Source: an uncultured Eggerthella sp. (GTDB lineage: Bacteria > Actinomycetota > Coriobacteriia > Coriobacteriales > Eggerthellaceae). Taken from it: a DNA stretch of 15,538 nt. The translations under genes and the position numbers were made by a program. Numbering within the stretch: the stretch's first letter is position 1; every line of letters starts with the position of its first letter. The DNA is taken from contig URBX01000012.1 in the NCBI GenBank assembly GCA_900546175.1, positions 1 to 15,538 of the forward strand, in the 5' to 3' direction. The notes beneath the pieces are model-generated. The model saw only the letters and a program-made list of their open reading frames with translations, did no database searches and was not told the DNA's origin. Shown here piece by piece: positions 1 to 7,004 of this stretch.

Positions 1-62
1 GGACTTGAACCGGTGACCTCTTCGTTACCAACGAAGTGCTCTACCGACTGAGCTATATGGGC
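1..62 (-). tRNA. tRNA-Thr (anticodon GGT), 3' end cut by the window edge
   Basis: Read on the minus strand from 62 downward, the gene begins GCCCATA (acceptor arm), T8-A9, then a D arm with GCTC and AGTCGGTAGA. The anticodon arm is CTTCG-TTGGTAA-CGAAG, giving anticodon GGT, which reads ACC/ACT threonine codons. The T arm follows, with TTCAAGTCC at the window edge. The 3' acceptor strand lies outside the window. It sits 3 bases downstream of the Tyr tRNA, so both are probably cut from one transcript. Confidence 0.93.
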
Positions 63-65
63 AAG

Positions 66-150
66 TGGTGGGAGTGCAAGGATTCGAACCTTGGAAGGCG
101 TAGCCAACGGATTTACAGTCCGTCCCATTTGACCGCTCTGGAACACTCCC
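66..150 (-). tRNA. tRNA-Tyr (anticodon GTA), with encoded CCA
   Basis: The minus-strand 85-nt gene starts GGGAGTG at 150 and ends CACTCCC-A-CCA at 66, so the acceptor stem pairs over 7 bp and CCA is genome-encoded. The anticodon stem-loop is ACGGA-CTGTAAA-TCCGT with anticodon GTA (tyrosine). It has the long variable arm (around TGGCTACGCCTTCC) expected of a bacterial class II tRNA-Tyr, and a normal T loop (GGTTCGAATCC). It is the first gene of a Tyr-Thr tRNA unit. Confidence 0.96.
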
Positions 151-455
151 ATTTAAGTGCTTGTGATCATGTGTAATTTTCAAGCTGCTACTTGCTTAAG
201 CAACCTTTGCACAAGCAAGCATTAGGATAATACGCTAGAAATTTCTTCCTGTCAACACCGTTTTTAGTATTGAGCGTATTTTCCACTTTTGCCTTTACTC
301 CTGTTAAAAGAGCTAACTTGCAAAAGCGAAGAATATTCTACGCAATGTAGTTTTAATAAACAAGACTAAATTTTTCTTTTTTTAGTTTTTTCTTTCCGAA
401 TGGTTTTTCACTACCTGCATCGCTGTTTGCAAGTCAATACTTCTCTTATTGCTCT
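151..455. other. Noncoding stretch between putP and the tRNA genes
   Basis: I find no credible gene in these 305 bases. On the minus strand they hold the tRNA promoter (227-255) and the tRNA leader, which includes a perfect 12-bp palindrome TTGCTTAAGCAA at 192-203. Nothing downstream of the putP stop looks like a solid terminator. The only candidate is an A/T-only 6-bp stem near 364-385 (ACTAAA/TTTAGT), which is too weak to call. Confidence 0.6.
227..255 (-). promoter_or_regulatory. Sigma-70-type promoter of the tRNA-Tyr/Thr unit
   Basis: On the minus strand there is a consensus -35 TTGACA (255-250), a 17-bp spacer and a -10 TATTAT (232-227). Transcription would start near 220, about 70 bases upstream of mature tRNA-Tyr. 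The match and spacing are the best of any promoter in the window, as expected for a stable RNA. Confidence 0.85.
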
Positions 456-2018
456 TTAGCACTTAGCATCCATATAGGTATCGAATTCCTCATAGACTTC
501 CTTGCTTGGTTCTTTAGTAAGCAAAGATACAACCACAATAAAAATCAAACTTATGATAAATGCAGGGAGTAATTCGTATACGCCAAAGAAGCCGCCTAAT
601 GGCTTAATAAAGTTATGCCAAATGATTACCGTTGCAGTACCCGAGATCATGCCAGCAAGCGCGCCTTGGAAATTCGTACGACGCCAGTAAAGAGACATAA
701 TCATCAAAGGACCAAACGATGCACCAAAGCCCGCCCAGGCATAAGAAACAATGCCAAAGATAGTAGAGTTCTCATCAAGGGCCAAGAAAATACCAAACAG
801 CAAGATAACAATCAAAGTGCCACGAGCAACAATCATTACCTGCCTATCGGTTGCTTTCCTATTAATAAGACCGCGGTAAATGTTTTCCGCAATAGCAGAA
901 CCAGAAATAAGTAAGTATGACGAGGATGAAGACATCGCTGCAGCAAAAATACCCGACACTACCAAGCCACACATAAAGGAAGGCAAGAGCATCTGAGACA
1001 GAACAATAAAGATATTTTCAGCACTTGATGCTGTCAGGAATTCGGTAGGAATTACCGCACGACCAATAAGACCAATAGCTACTGCAGATGCCAGGGAAAT
1101 TACAACCCAGACAGTAGCAATACGGCGAGACATCTTGATTTCTTCAGAATTACGTACTGACATAAAACGAATAAGAACCTGTGGCATACCAAAGTAACCC
1201 AAACCCCATGCAAGACCAGAAATAATAGTTACCATGCCATAATCAAGTGCCTCACCAAATACGGGAAGACCTGCTTCAACTACCTGAGAACCGTTAGCGT
1301 CCAACACTGGATTTGCGATTTGAGTACCAGAAAGGAAGCCTGGGATATTCATAAGGAATGCAGCAGTGTTTTCAATACCGCCAGCAGCAGCAACCGAGCC
1401 AACAAACACGATTACCAAAGCAGAAACCATAATTGCACCCTGAATCAAGTCGGTAGTGCAAACAGAAAGATATCCACCAACAAAGGTATACAAAAATACA
1501 ATCAAGGCACCCAAAACCATCATGGTTGCATAATCAAGACCAAAAATAGTCGCAAAAAGCTTACCGCACGTTACAAAACAGGAACCTACATAAATGCTAA
1601 AGAATACCAAGATGATGATAGCTGCAATAGTCATCAAAATATTCTTATGGTCATGAAAACGATTAGAGAAATAATCAGGAAGAGTGATTGAATTTCCTGC
1701 CACTTCAGAATACTTCCTTAAACGTTTTGCAATAAGAAGCCAGTTTAAGTAAGTACCAATAACAAGACCTATAGCGGTCCACATTGCATCAGATGCGCCC
1801 GTAAAATAAGCAACACCCGGCAAGCCCATAAGCAACCAACCAGACATATCAGATGCTTCTGCAGATAGTGCAGTTACCCACGGGCCCAAACCACGTCCAC
1901 CAAGGAAGTAATTTGCACTAGAGGAATTGGATCTTTTGGCATACACAAAGCCGATAAAAACTACCACCATGAAGTAAATCAGCATTGCCAGAAGAGTCCA
2001 GAAGTCGTTGTTGACCAT
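456..2018 (-). CDS. putP: Sodium/proline symporter PutP
   Basis: This is a sodium:solute symporter (SSS family) that imports proline with Na+ across the cytoplasmic membrane. At 520 residues it matches PutP (about 500), and hydrophobic segments run through its length in the 13-helix LeuT-like pattern. Family landmarks are visible. SDMSGWLLMGLPG lies at 56-68; its D57 corresponds to the essential Na+-site Asp of E. coli PutP. TFVGGYLSVCTTD is at 178-190, WGLGYFGMPQVLIRFM at 271-286, and a Ser-rich Na+-site segment (AAAMSSSSSYLL) at 359-370. The start ATG follows the purine-rich AGAAAGAGAGAAAG, a modest ribosome binding site. The gene stands alone and is divergent from the aspartate aminotransferase. 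I saw no convincing promoter or terminator. Substrate assignment rests on overall PutP likeness; a related substrate such as pantothenate is less likely. Confidence 0.93.
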   Translation of the reverse strand: MVNNDFWTLLAMLIYFMVVVFIGFVYAKRSNSSSANYFLGGRGLGPWVTALSAEASDMSGWLLMGLPGVAYFTGASDAMWTAIGLVIGTYLNWLLIAKRLRKYSEVAGNSITLPDYFSNRFHDHKNILMTIAAIIILVFFSIYVGSCFVTCGKLFATIFGLDYATMMVLGALIVFLYTFVGGYLSVCTTDLIQGAIMVSALVIVFVGSVAAAGGIENTAAFLMNIPGFLSGTQIANPVLDANGSQVVEAGLPVFGEALDYGMVTIISGLAWGLGYFGMPQVLIRFMSVRNSEEIKMSRRIATVWVVISLASAVAIGLIGRAVIPTEFLTASSAENIFIVLSQMLLPSFMCGLVVSGIFAAAMSSSSSYLLISGSAIAENIYRGLINRKATDRQVMIVARGTLIVILLFGIFLALDENSTIFGIVSYAWAGFGASFGPLMIMSLYWRRTNFQGALAGMISGTATVIIWHNFIKPLGGFFGVYELLPAFIISLIFIVVVSLLTKEPSKEVYEEFDTYMDAKC

Positions 2019-2122
2019 CTTTCTCTCTTTCTTTTGTTATTCGGTTATTTCTTTTTTTGTTGATAGTTTCTTTATTATTCGGGCTATTAATTAAGAAACC
2101 AACGAACAGTTCCCGAATTAAC

Positions 2123-2135
2123 ATTCAACGTGAAT
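2123..2135. promoter_or_regulatory. Short dyad in the putP/aminotransferase divergent region (possible operator)
   Basis: ATTCAACGTGAAT is an inverted repeat with 5-bp arms (ATTCA/TGAAT) around ACG, in an A/T-rich 231-bp divergent intergenic region. It would lie about 50 bp upstream of the proposed aminotransferase -10 box. The arms are short enough to arise by chance, so this is only a candidate regulator site. Confidence 0.25.
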
Positions 2136-2156
2136 TTATTAACAATCCAGTTAATT

Positions 2157-2187
2157 TTGCTTTTTCGGGCTGTGGGGGCATTATACT
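2157..2187 (+). promoter_or_regulatory. Tentative promoter of the aspartate aminotransferase gene
   Basis: The -10 box TATACT (2182-2187) is a good match. The best upstream hexamer, TTGCTT (2157-2162), leaves a long 19-bp spacer, so the -35 is uncertain. The start codon is about 60 bases downstream of the predicted transcription start. Confidence 0.4.
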
Positions 2188-2249
2188 TAATCCAGACAAC
2201 AAGTGACCTTTGTTTTCCCCTAACGGGAATGAATATGAAAGGATAAGGC

Positions 2250-3539
2250 ATGTCTGCTTTTAGCGAAATGACTCAAGAAGAGCTTTTATCTTTAAAAGCT
2301 GCTCTTACGAAGGAATATGAAACCTTCAAAAGCCAAGGTTTAAATCTTAATATGGCTCGCGGCAAGCCAGGCGCTAATCAGCTTGACCTTAGCATGCCTA
2401 TGCTCGACTTAGTAAATTCTTCAAGCGCTTGCGTCTCTGCCGACGGAACCGATCTTCGCAATTACGGCATTCTTGACGGCATTCAAGAAGCTAAAGAATT
2501 AATGGCAACCATGCTTGATGACGCTCCTGAAAACACAGTAGTGTTTGGCAATTCTAGCCTTAACATCATGTATGACACCGTAATGCGTTGTTATGTATTT
2601 GGCGTTCTTGGATCAAAGCCTTGGTCGCAGCTTGATAAAGCTAAATTCCTCTGCCCTGTTCCAGGTTATGATCGCCACTTCGCCATCACAGAAGCCTTCG
2701 GCATCGAAATGATTCCGGTATCCATGGACGACAATGGCCCTGATATGGACGTAGTAGAAGAATTAGTAGCAAACGATGCTTCAGTTAAAGGCATCTGGTG
2801 CGTCCCAAAGTATTCAAACCCAGGCGGTATCAGCTACTCTAATGAAGTAGTTACTCGCTTGGCTTCTATGCCAACTGCTGCTGAAGATTTCCGCATTTTC
2901 TGGGACAACGCCTATGTGGTTCATCATTTGTATGATAAGGAAGAAAACCAAGATCAGCTTCTTGACATTGCACAAGAATGTATCAAGGCAGGTAATCCGA
3001 ACCGTTACTACAAGTTTGCATCTACCTCTAAAGTTACCCTTCCAGGTGCTGGCGTTGCTGCTTTTGCTTCATCCCCTGACAATGTTGCAGAACTCAAGTC
3101 TCGATTAACTATTCAGCAAATTGGTTTTGACAAGATTAACATGCTTCGTCATGTACTGTTCTTAAAGGATGCACAAGGCATTGCTGAACACATGAAGAAA
3201 CATGCGGCAATTCTTCGTCCTAAGTTTGAATTGGTATTAAACACCCTTGAAGAAGGTCTTAGCGATACGGGCTGTTGTAAATGGACTAAGCCTCGTGGTG
3301 GCTACTTTATTTCTTTTGACGGCATGGAAGGCACCGCAAAACGAATTGTTTCTCTTGCAAAAGAAGCTGGTGTCACCATGACTGGCGCAGGTGCAACCTA
3401 CCCTTACAAGAAAGATCCTAAAGACTCCAACATCCGTATTGCGCCTACCCTTCCTCCTCTTGACGAGCTTGAAGTAGCAATGAAGGTTTTTGTTTGTTGC
3501 GTAAAGCTCGCTGCTGTGGAAAAGCTTCTCGAACAGTAG
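2250..3539 (+). CDS. aspT: Aspartate aminotransferase, subgroup Ic (AspT-like, PLP-dependent)
   Basis: This is a cytosolic fold-type I PLP enzyme that should interconvert aspartate plus 2-oxoglutarate with oxaloacetate plus glutamate. The 429-residue sequence resembles the aminotransferase group first described from Corynebacterium glutamicum AspT rather than the common AspC/AspB types. Visible landmarks are NMARGKPG near the N-terminus (34-41), YSNPGG with the cofactor-contact Asn (188-193), WDNAY with the PLP-nitrogen Asp (218-222), the Schiff-base lysine K261 in STSKVTLPGAGVA, and the substrate carboxylate-binding Arg R396 in NIRIAPT. The ATG follows AAAGGA with 6-nt spacing. The gene is monocistronic, divergent from putP, and ends at a strong terminator. 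The substrate is inferred from the subgroup; broader dicarboxylic amino-acid specificity is possible. Confidence 0.88.
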   Translation: MSAFSEMTQEELLSLKAALTKEYETFKSQGLNLNMARGKPGANQLDLSMPMLDLVNSSSACVSADGTDLRNYGILDGIQEAKELMATMLDDAPENTVVFGNSSLNIMYDTVMRCYVFGVLGSKPWSQLDKAKFLCPVPGYDRHFAITEAFGIEMIPVSMDDNGPDMDVVEELVANDASVKGIWCVPKYSNPGGISYSNEVVTRLASMPTAAEDFRIFWDNAYVVHHLYDKEENQDQLLDIAQECIKAGNPNRYYKFASTSKVTLPGAGVAAFASSPDNVAELKSRLTIQQIGFDKINMLRHVLFLKDAQGIAEHMKKHAAILRPKFELVLNTLEEGLSDTGCCKWTKPRGGYFISFDGMEGTAKRIVSLAKEAGVTMTGAGATYPYKKDPKDSNIRIAPTLPPLDELEVAMKVFVCCVKLAAVEKLLEQ

Positions 3540-3544
3540 TTTTT

Positions 3545-3571
3545 CAAATAGATGCCACCTGCATCTATTTG
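3545..3571 (+). other. Perfect 11-bp hairpin just after the aminotransferase stop codon
   Basis: CAAATAGATGC and GCATCTATTTG form an 11-bp perfect inverted repeat around a 5-nt loop (CACCT), starting 6 bases past the stop codon. No T-tract follows, so it is not a canonical terminator. It might stabilise the 3' end of the mRNA or help termination at 3604-3630. Confidence 0.55.
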
Positions 3572-3603
3572 GCATCTTTCAACTGTTCAAAAACTGCGAA
3601 ACT

Positions 3604-3630
3604 AAAAAACCGCCTTATGGCGGTTTTTTT
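3604..3630. terminator. Bidirectional Rho-independent terminator
   Basis: ACCGCC (3609-3614), loop TTAT, then GGCGGT (3619-3624), flanked by an A-run on the left and a T-run on the right. It therefore works for the plus-strand aminotransferase and for the converging minus-strand HAD phosphatase gene. Confidence 0.92.
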
Positions 3631-3653
3631 GCATAAGCCAATAAGCCAGTCTT

Positions 3654-4325
3654 CTACGAAAGATTGCAAACAGCTTGCACGTACGATACTGCTCGCGGGA
3701 GATCAACTATCGAATCTATGCAAACGGTTGCTTGCTCTAGCTCTTCTGGCTTATTGAATCCGTATGCACAACCAATAGAAGCAATTCCTGCTTTGGAAGC
3801 AACTTCTATATCATGGAACCTATCTCCTACCATAATGTGAGGTAGCGTATGGTTCTTTGCTACTGCTTGGTATATTTGCCATTTAGGAATATCGTCGAAT
3901 GCTTCTGCCGTATAGGAAGCATCGAACAATTCTCCTAATTCGAAAAGCTTAAAGTGGGAATCTCGGTACGAATTCCTACAGTTGCTCAAAAACACTAGTT
4001 CATAGCCATCTTCTTTCAGCGTTTGAAGCGTCTCTTTTGAACCCTCAAAAAGAGCTGCTTGCTCATGCTCTATCATCTCATTCATCACTTCGCCAATAAT
4101 ATGAGAGGCCTCGCGCCATACTGGCTCCGGTAAAGAAGGCATAAAAGTAGTCCACATGTCCTCAACAGTCCAACCAAGCCACTGAGATATTTCGCTCTCT
4201 TCAAATTCGCGCGGTTGAGCATATCCCTGCTCTACTAGCCACGCGTACGCTTTTCGAAAAGCAGGTCCATAAATATACATGCTGTTATGAAGCGTTCCGT
4301 CATAATCGAGAAAAATTGTTGCCAT
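3654..4325 (-). CDS. HAD-superfamily phosphatase (phosphoglycolate phosphatase-like)
   Basis: This cytosolic 223-residue protein has all four HAD catalytic motifs. Motif I is FLDYDGTLHNS with nucleophile D7 and acid/base D9. Motif II is VFLSNC with S114. Motif III is probably K148 in IPKWQ. Motif IV is MVGDRFHDIEVA with D168 and D172, the Mg2+ ligands. A helical cap region lies at roughly 15-85, the placement seen in Gph/PGMB-like phosphatases (subfamily IA). The start is fixed by motif I, which begins only six residues in, and an in-frame stop lies nine codons upstream. The ribosome binding site is weak. The gene is a single unit between the rib operon terminator and the shared terminator at 3604-3630. 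The substrate cannot be read from sequence; phosphoglycolate or a sugar phosphate are reasonable guesses. Confidence 0.85.
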   Translation of the reverse strand: MATIFLDYDGTLHNSMYIYGPAFRKAYAWLVEQGYAQPREFEESEISQWLGWTVEDMWTTFMPSLPEPVWREASHIIGEVMNEMIEHEQAALFEGSKETLQTLKEDGYELVFLSNCRNSYRDSHFKLFELGELFDASYTAEAFDDIPKWQIYQAVAKNHTLPHIMVGDRFHDIEVASKAGIASIGCAYGFNKPEELEQATVCIDSIVDLPRAVSYVQAVCNLS

Positions 4326-4362
4326 ATGAGTCTCAAGCTTTCTTCTCAGCTAGTTGTGTCTA

Positions 4363-4409
4363 CGAAATAGCGTTAGACCCGTTCTACTCCTTTTAGTAAA
4401 CGCTATTCG
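4363..4409 (-). promoter_or_regulatory. Stem-loop in the 5' region of the HAD phosphatase gene
   Basis: AATAGCGTT (4366-4374) and AACGCTATT (4399-4407) form a perfect 9-bp inverted repeat around a 24-nt loop. Two more C-G pairs can form beyond one bulged base. On the minus strand the loop carries AAAAGGAG. No T-tract follows. It is 38 bases upstream of the start codon and could be an operator or an mRNA leader structure. I recognise no known riboswitch class. Confidence 0.4.
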
Positions 4410-4440
4410 CATTATCGTTTCATCTATAAATAAAATTACT

Positions 4441-4478
4441 AAAAAACTTGCAACAACCAGCCGATTGTCGCAAGTTTT
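4441..4478 (-). terminator. Terminator of the riboflavin operon
   Basis: On the minus strand AAAACTTGCGACAA pairs with TTGTTGCAAGTTTT through 14 positions with one G-U wobble, around an 8-nt loop, and is followed by TTTTTT. The wobble position becomes an A-C mismatch when read on the plus strand, so the hairpin is tuned to the minus-strand transcript. It begins 29 bases past the ribH stop codon. Confidence 0.88.
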
Positions 4479-4506
4479 ACTACGTTATTTTCTCTAATAG
4501 AGAATC

Positions 4507-4974
4507 TTATGCCTGAATGTTCTTAATGAGGTTAATCATCTCAACTGCAGCCAATGCGCAATCGTAGCCTTTGTTGCCTGCTTTTGTACCTGCGCGCTCG
4601 ATAGCCTGCTCAATAGTGTCAGTAGTTACCACGCCGAAAAGAACTGGGATGCCTGCCTTCAAAGAAACCTGAGCAACACCCTTTGCTGCTTCATTGCAAA
4701 CCAAATCATAATGAGAGGTTGCACCGCGAATCACTGCTCCCAAACAAATAACTGCATCATACTTTCCTGTTTCAGCCATTTTTTGAGCAATAAGCGGAAT
4801 TTCGAAAGCGCCAGGAACCCATGCGATATCGATATCTTCTTCTTTAACATTATGGCGAACCAAGCCGTCGATAGCACCACTAATGAGCTTAGAGGTGATA
4901 AACTCATTAAAACGAGCACCTACAATACCAATCTTAATACCTTCAGCAACAAGCTTTCCTTCAATAGTATTCAT
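4507..4974 (-). CDS. ribH: 6,7-dimethyl-8-ribityllumazine synthase (RibH)
   Basis: RibH condenses 5-amino-6-ribitylamino-uracil with 3,4-dihydroxy-2-butanone 4-phosphate to give lumazine, the penultimate riboflavin step. It usually assembles into pentamers or 60-mer capsids in the cytosol. The 155-residue length is standard. Motifs present are ARFNEF with the substrate-stacking Phe F22, VPGAFEIP (53-60), GAVIRGATSHYD with the catalytic H88, and the phosphate-binding IERAGTKAGNKG loop. The ATG follows AAAGGATGA. It is the last gene of the rib operon, 36 bases after ribBA, and a strong terminator follows. Confidence 0.97.
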   Translation of the reverse strand: MNTIEGKLVAEGIKIGIVGARFNEFITSKLISGAIDGLVRHNVKEEDIDIAWVPGAFEIPLIAQKMAETGKYDAVICLGAVIRGATSHYDLVCNEAAKGVAQVSLKAGIPVLFGVVTTDTIEQAIERAGTKAGNKGYDCALAAVEMINLIKNIQA

Positions 4975-5010
4975 AACTCATCCTTTCAATAAGTCAGTTT
5001 CTCTTGTCTG

Positions 5011-6213
5011 TTATTCCATATCCAACATATGGCCCATTTTTTCCTGTTTAGTTTTCAGATAGAAATAATCGTTGTCGTTTGCTTCACACTTAATAGGTAC
5101 ACGCTCAACAATTTCCAAACCGAAATCTTTAAGCTGATAAATCTTGTCAGGATTATTGGTTAAAAGACGCATAGTTTTTACGCCAAGATCCTTAAGTATC
5201 TGTGCGCCAATATAGTATTCACGCATATCGCCCTCAAAACCTAATGCAAGATTTGCTTCAAGAGTATCCATGCCTTGATCCTGAAGTTCGTAGGCGCGTA
5301 GCTTATTAACAAGACCAATACCGCGGCCTTCTTGGCGCATATAAAGGACTACGCCACGTCCTTCTTCCTCAACCTGACGCATAGCTGCAGACAACTGCTC
5401 ACCACAATCGCAACGCATAGAGCCAAAAGCGTCTCCAGTAAGGCATTCAGAATGAACACGACACAATACATTTTCGCCATCACCAATCTCGCCCTTCACT
5501 AAGGCAACGTGATGCTCTCCATTGAGATTATTTACATAGCCAATAGCGCGGAAATCGCCGTATTTTGTTGGCATTTTTACGTTTGCTACAGGATAAACAT
5601 GCTTTTCATTCTTCTTGCGATACTCCTGCAAAGCTTTAATGGAAATAAACTTCATGTTGTACTTTTGAGCCAACTCAATAAGCTCAGGAGTGCGCATCAT
5701 AGATCCGTCTTCGCGCATGATTTCGCAGCACAAACCGCACTCTTTAAGACCAGCCAAACGACAAAGGTCTACGGTTGCTTCTGTGTGACCATTACGCTCA
5801 AGAACTCCATTTGGCTTTGCCATGAGAGGGAACATATGTCCCGGACGACGGAAATCGGTTGCTTTTGCATTATCATCAACAATCATGCGGGCAGTAAAAC
5901 CACGCTCTACTGCAGAAATACCGGTTGTGGTCTCAATATGATCAACCGATACCGTAAAGGCAGTCTCGTGGTTGTCGGTGTTTTCCATAACCATTTGAGG
6001 AAACTGTAATTTCTTGCAAAGCTCAATGCTCATAGGCATGCAAATAAGACCTTTGCCTACACTTGCCATAAAGTTTAGGTTTTCAGTAGTTGCGAATTCT
6101 GCTGCACAGATAAAATCGCCCTCGTTTTCACGATCAGGATCATCGGTACAGAGGATAATCTTGCCCTGACGCAAATCCTCCAACGCTTCTTCAATAGTTG
6201 AATATTCAAACAT
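5011..6213 (-). CDS. ribBA: Bifunctional 3,4-dihydroxy-2-butanone 4-phosphate synthase / GTP cyclohydrolase II (RibBA)
   Basis: The N-terminal half (about 1-200) converts ribulose 5-phosphate to dihydroxybutanone phosphate and formate. The C-terminal half (about 206-400) opens GTP to the pyrimidine precursor, so this protein feeds both branches of riboflavin synthesis. The RibB part shows DDPDRENEGDFI (24-35, Mg2+ acidic residues), RRPGHMFPL (122-130) and NGHTEATVDL (141-150). The RibA part shows the Zn2+ cysteines C257, C268 and C270 in HSECLTGDAFGSMRCDCG, YMRQEGRGIGLVNK (291-304), and TNNPDK (352-357). Both domains look intact, and 400 residues is typical of the fusion. The ATG follows AGAAAGG. 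The 80-base gap to ribE carries a terminator-like hairpin, so ribBA and ribH may be transcribed less than ribD and ribE. Confidence 0.97.
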   Translation of the reverse strand: MFEYSTIEEALEDLRQGKIILCTDDPDRENEGDFICAAEFATTENLNFMASVGKGLICMPMSIELCKKLQFPQMVMENTDNHETAFTVSVDHIETTTGISAVERGFTARMIVDDNAKATDFRRPGHMFPLMAKPNGVLERNGHTEATVDLCRLAGLKECGLCCEIMREDGSMMRTPELIELAQKYNMKFISIKALQEYRKKNEKHVYPVANVKMPTKYGDFRAIGYVNNLNGEHHVALVKGEIGDGENVLCRVHSECLTGDAFGSMRCDCGEQLSAAMRQVEEEGRGVVLYMRQEGRGIGLVNKLRAYELQDQGMDTLEANLALGFEGDMREYYIGAQILKDLGVKTMRLLTNNPDKIYQLKDFGLEIVERVPIKCEANDNDYFYLKTKQEKMGHMLDME

Positions 6214-6270
6214 TATGTATACCTTTCTAGCTAAATAGCTTTATTACCTTTCATAAAAAGGAGTATGAGT

Positions 6271-6293
6271 AAAAAACCGTTTACGAATAAACG
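6271..6293 (-). terminator. Terminator-like hairpin between ribE and ribBA (possible attenuator)
   Basis: Immediately after the ribE stop codon the minus strand reads CGTTTA-TTCG-TAAACG-G-TTTTTT: a perfect 6-bp stem with a TTCG tetraloop, then a six-T tract. The stem is A/T-rich, so termination would probably be partial. ribBA and ribH lie downstream in the same operon. Confidence 0.55.
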
Positions 6294-7004
6294 CTAAAAC
6301 CCGTTTGCCGCTAAAAACTCTTTTGTAATTCCTTTTGATGAGCTTTTAGCAAAACGGTCAACATAAGGACTTACTTGAGCTGCAGACTGCTGCGCTTGTG
6401 CAGAAACTAGGTGGCTTGAACAACACAGCATTTTTTCTACATACTTGCCTACTAAATCGTTTTCTAAATTCACTATGTCGCCTGCTTTTTTCTGCGACAA
6501 ATTTGTTTGAGCACGCGTATGGGGAATGATTGAAACGCTGAAGTCAGAATCGGTCACACGAGCTACGGTTAAACTGATTCCGTCAATAGTAATTGAGCCT
6601 TTTTCAATAATGTACGTTAGTATTTTCTGGGGCGCTTTAATGGTGTACCACACTGCATTGTCATCTTCTTTAAGTGAAGAAATAGTGCCTACCCCATCAA
6701 TATGACCCGATACAATATGACCGCCAAATCTTCCTTGCGCAGCCATTGCGCGCTCTAAATTTACAGGACTTCCTGGCTTTAGCTTTCCTAAAGAAGAGCG
6801 ATCAAGTGTCTCGTGCATAACATCTGCCGAAAAACTTGAGGATGAAAAATCAGTTACAGTCAAGCAGACTCCATTTGTTGCAATGGAATCACCCAAATGA
6901 ACATCTTCGAGCACTTTATGTGCAGAAATGGTAAGAACGCAGGATTGAGCTCCCTTACGGATGGAAGCAACTTTTCCTACTTCTTCAATAATTCCCGTAA
7001 ACAT
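6294..7004 (-). CDS. ribE: Riboflavin synthase alpha chain (RibE)
   Basis: Riboflavin synthase dismutates two molecules of 6,7-dimethyl-8-ribityllumazine to riboflavin and the RibH substrate; it acts as a cytosolic trimer. Two lumazine-binding barrels are visible. The first opens MFTGIIEEVGKV and holds TNGVCLTVTDF (43-53). The second opens around GGHIVSGHIDGVGTI (94-108) and holds IDGISLTVARV (140-150). The family-typical C-terminus is present as GITKEFLAANGF. At 236 residues it exceeds the usual 200-220 because an Ala/Ser/Gln-rich stretch (about 196-218) precedes the C-terminal helix. The ATG abuts the ribD stop codon (TAGATG), so translation is probably coupled; GAGG in the ribD tail can serve as ribosome binding site. 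Naming follows Bacillus-type operon order; E. coli uses ribC for this enzyme. Confidence 0.95.
   Translation of the reverse strand: MFTGIIEEVGKVASIRKGAQSCVLTISAHKVLEDVHLGDSIATNGVCLTVTDFSSSSFSADVMHETLDRSSLGKLKPGSPVNLERAMAAQGRFGGHIVSGHIDGVGTISSLKEDDNAVWYTIKAPQKILTYIIEKGSITIDGISLTVARVTDSDFSVSIIPHTRAQTNLSQKKAGDIVNLENDLVGKYVEKMLCCSSHLVSAQAQQSAAQVSPYVDRFAKSSSKGITKEFLAANGF

Noticed and set aside
362..392. A/T-only hairpin followed by T's, as a putP or convergent terminator
   Set aside because: Six A/T pairs with a long loop, and the T-run is on the strand without an upstream gene.
6264..6296. Ten-codon plus-strand ORF with an AAAAGGAG just before its ATG, between ribE and ribBA
   Set aside because: Spacing of one base is too short, the ORF overlaps the terminator-like hairpin, and no plus-strand promoter is visible.
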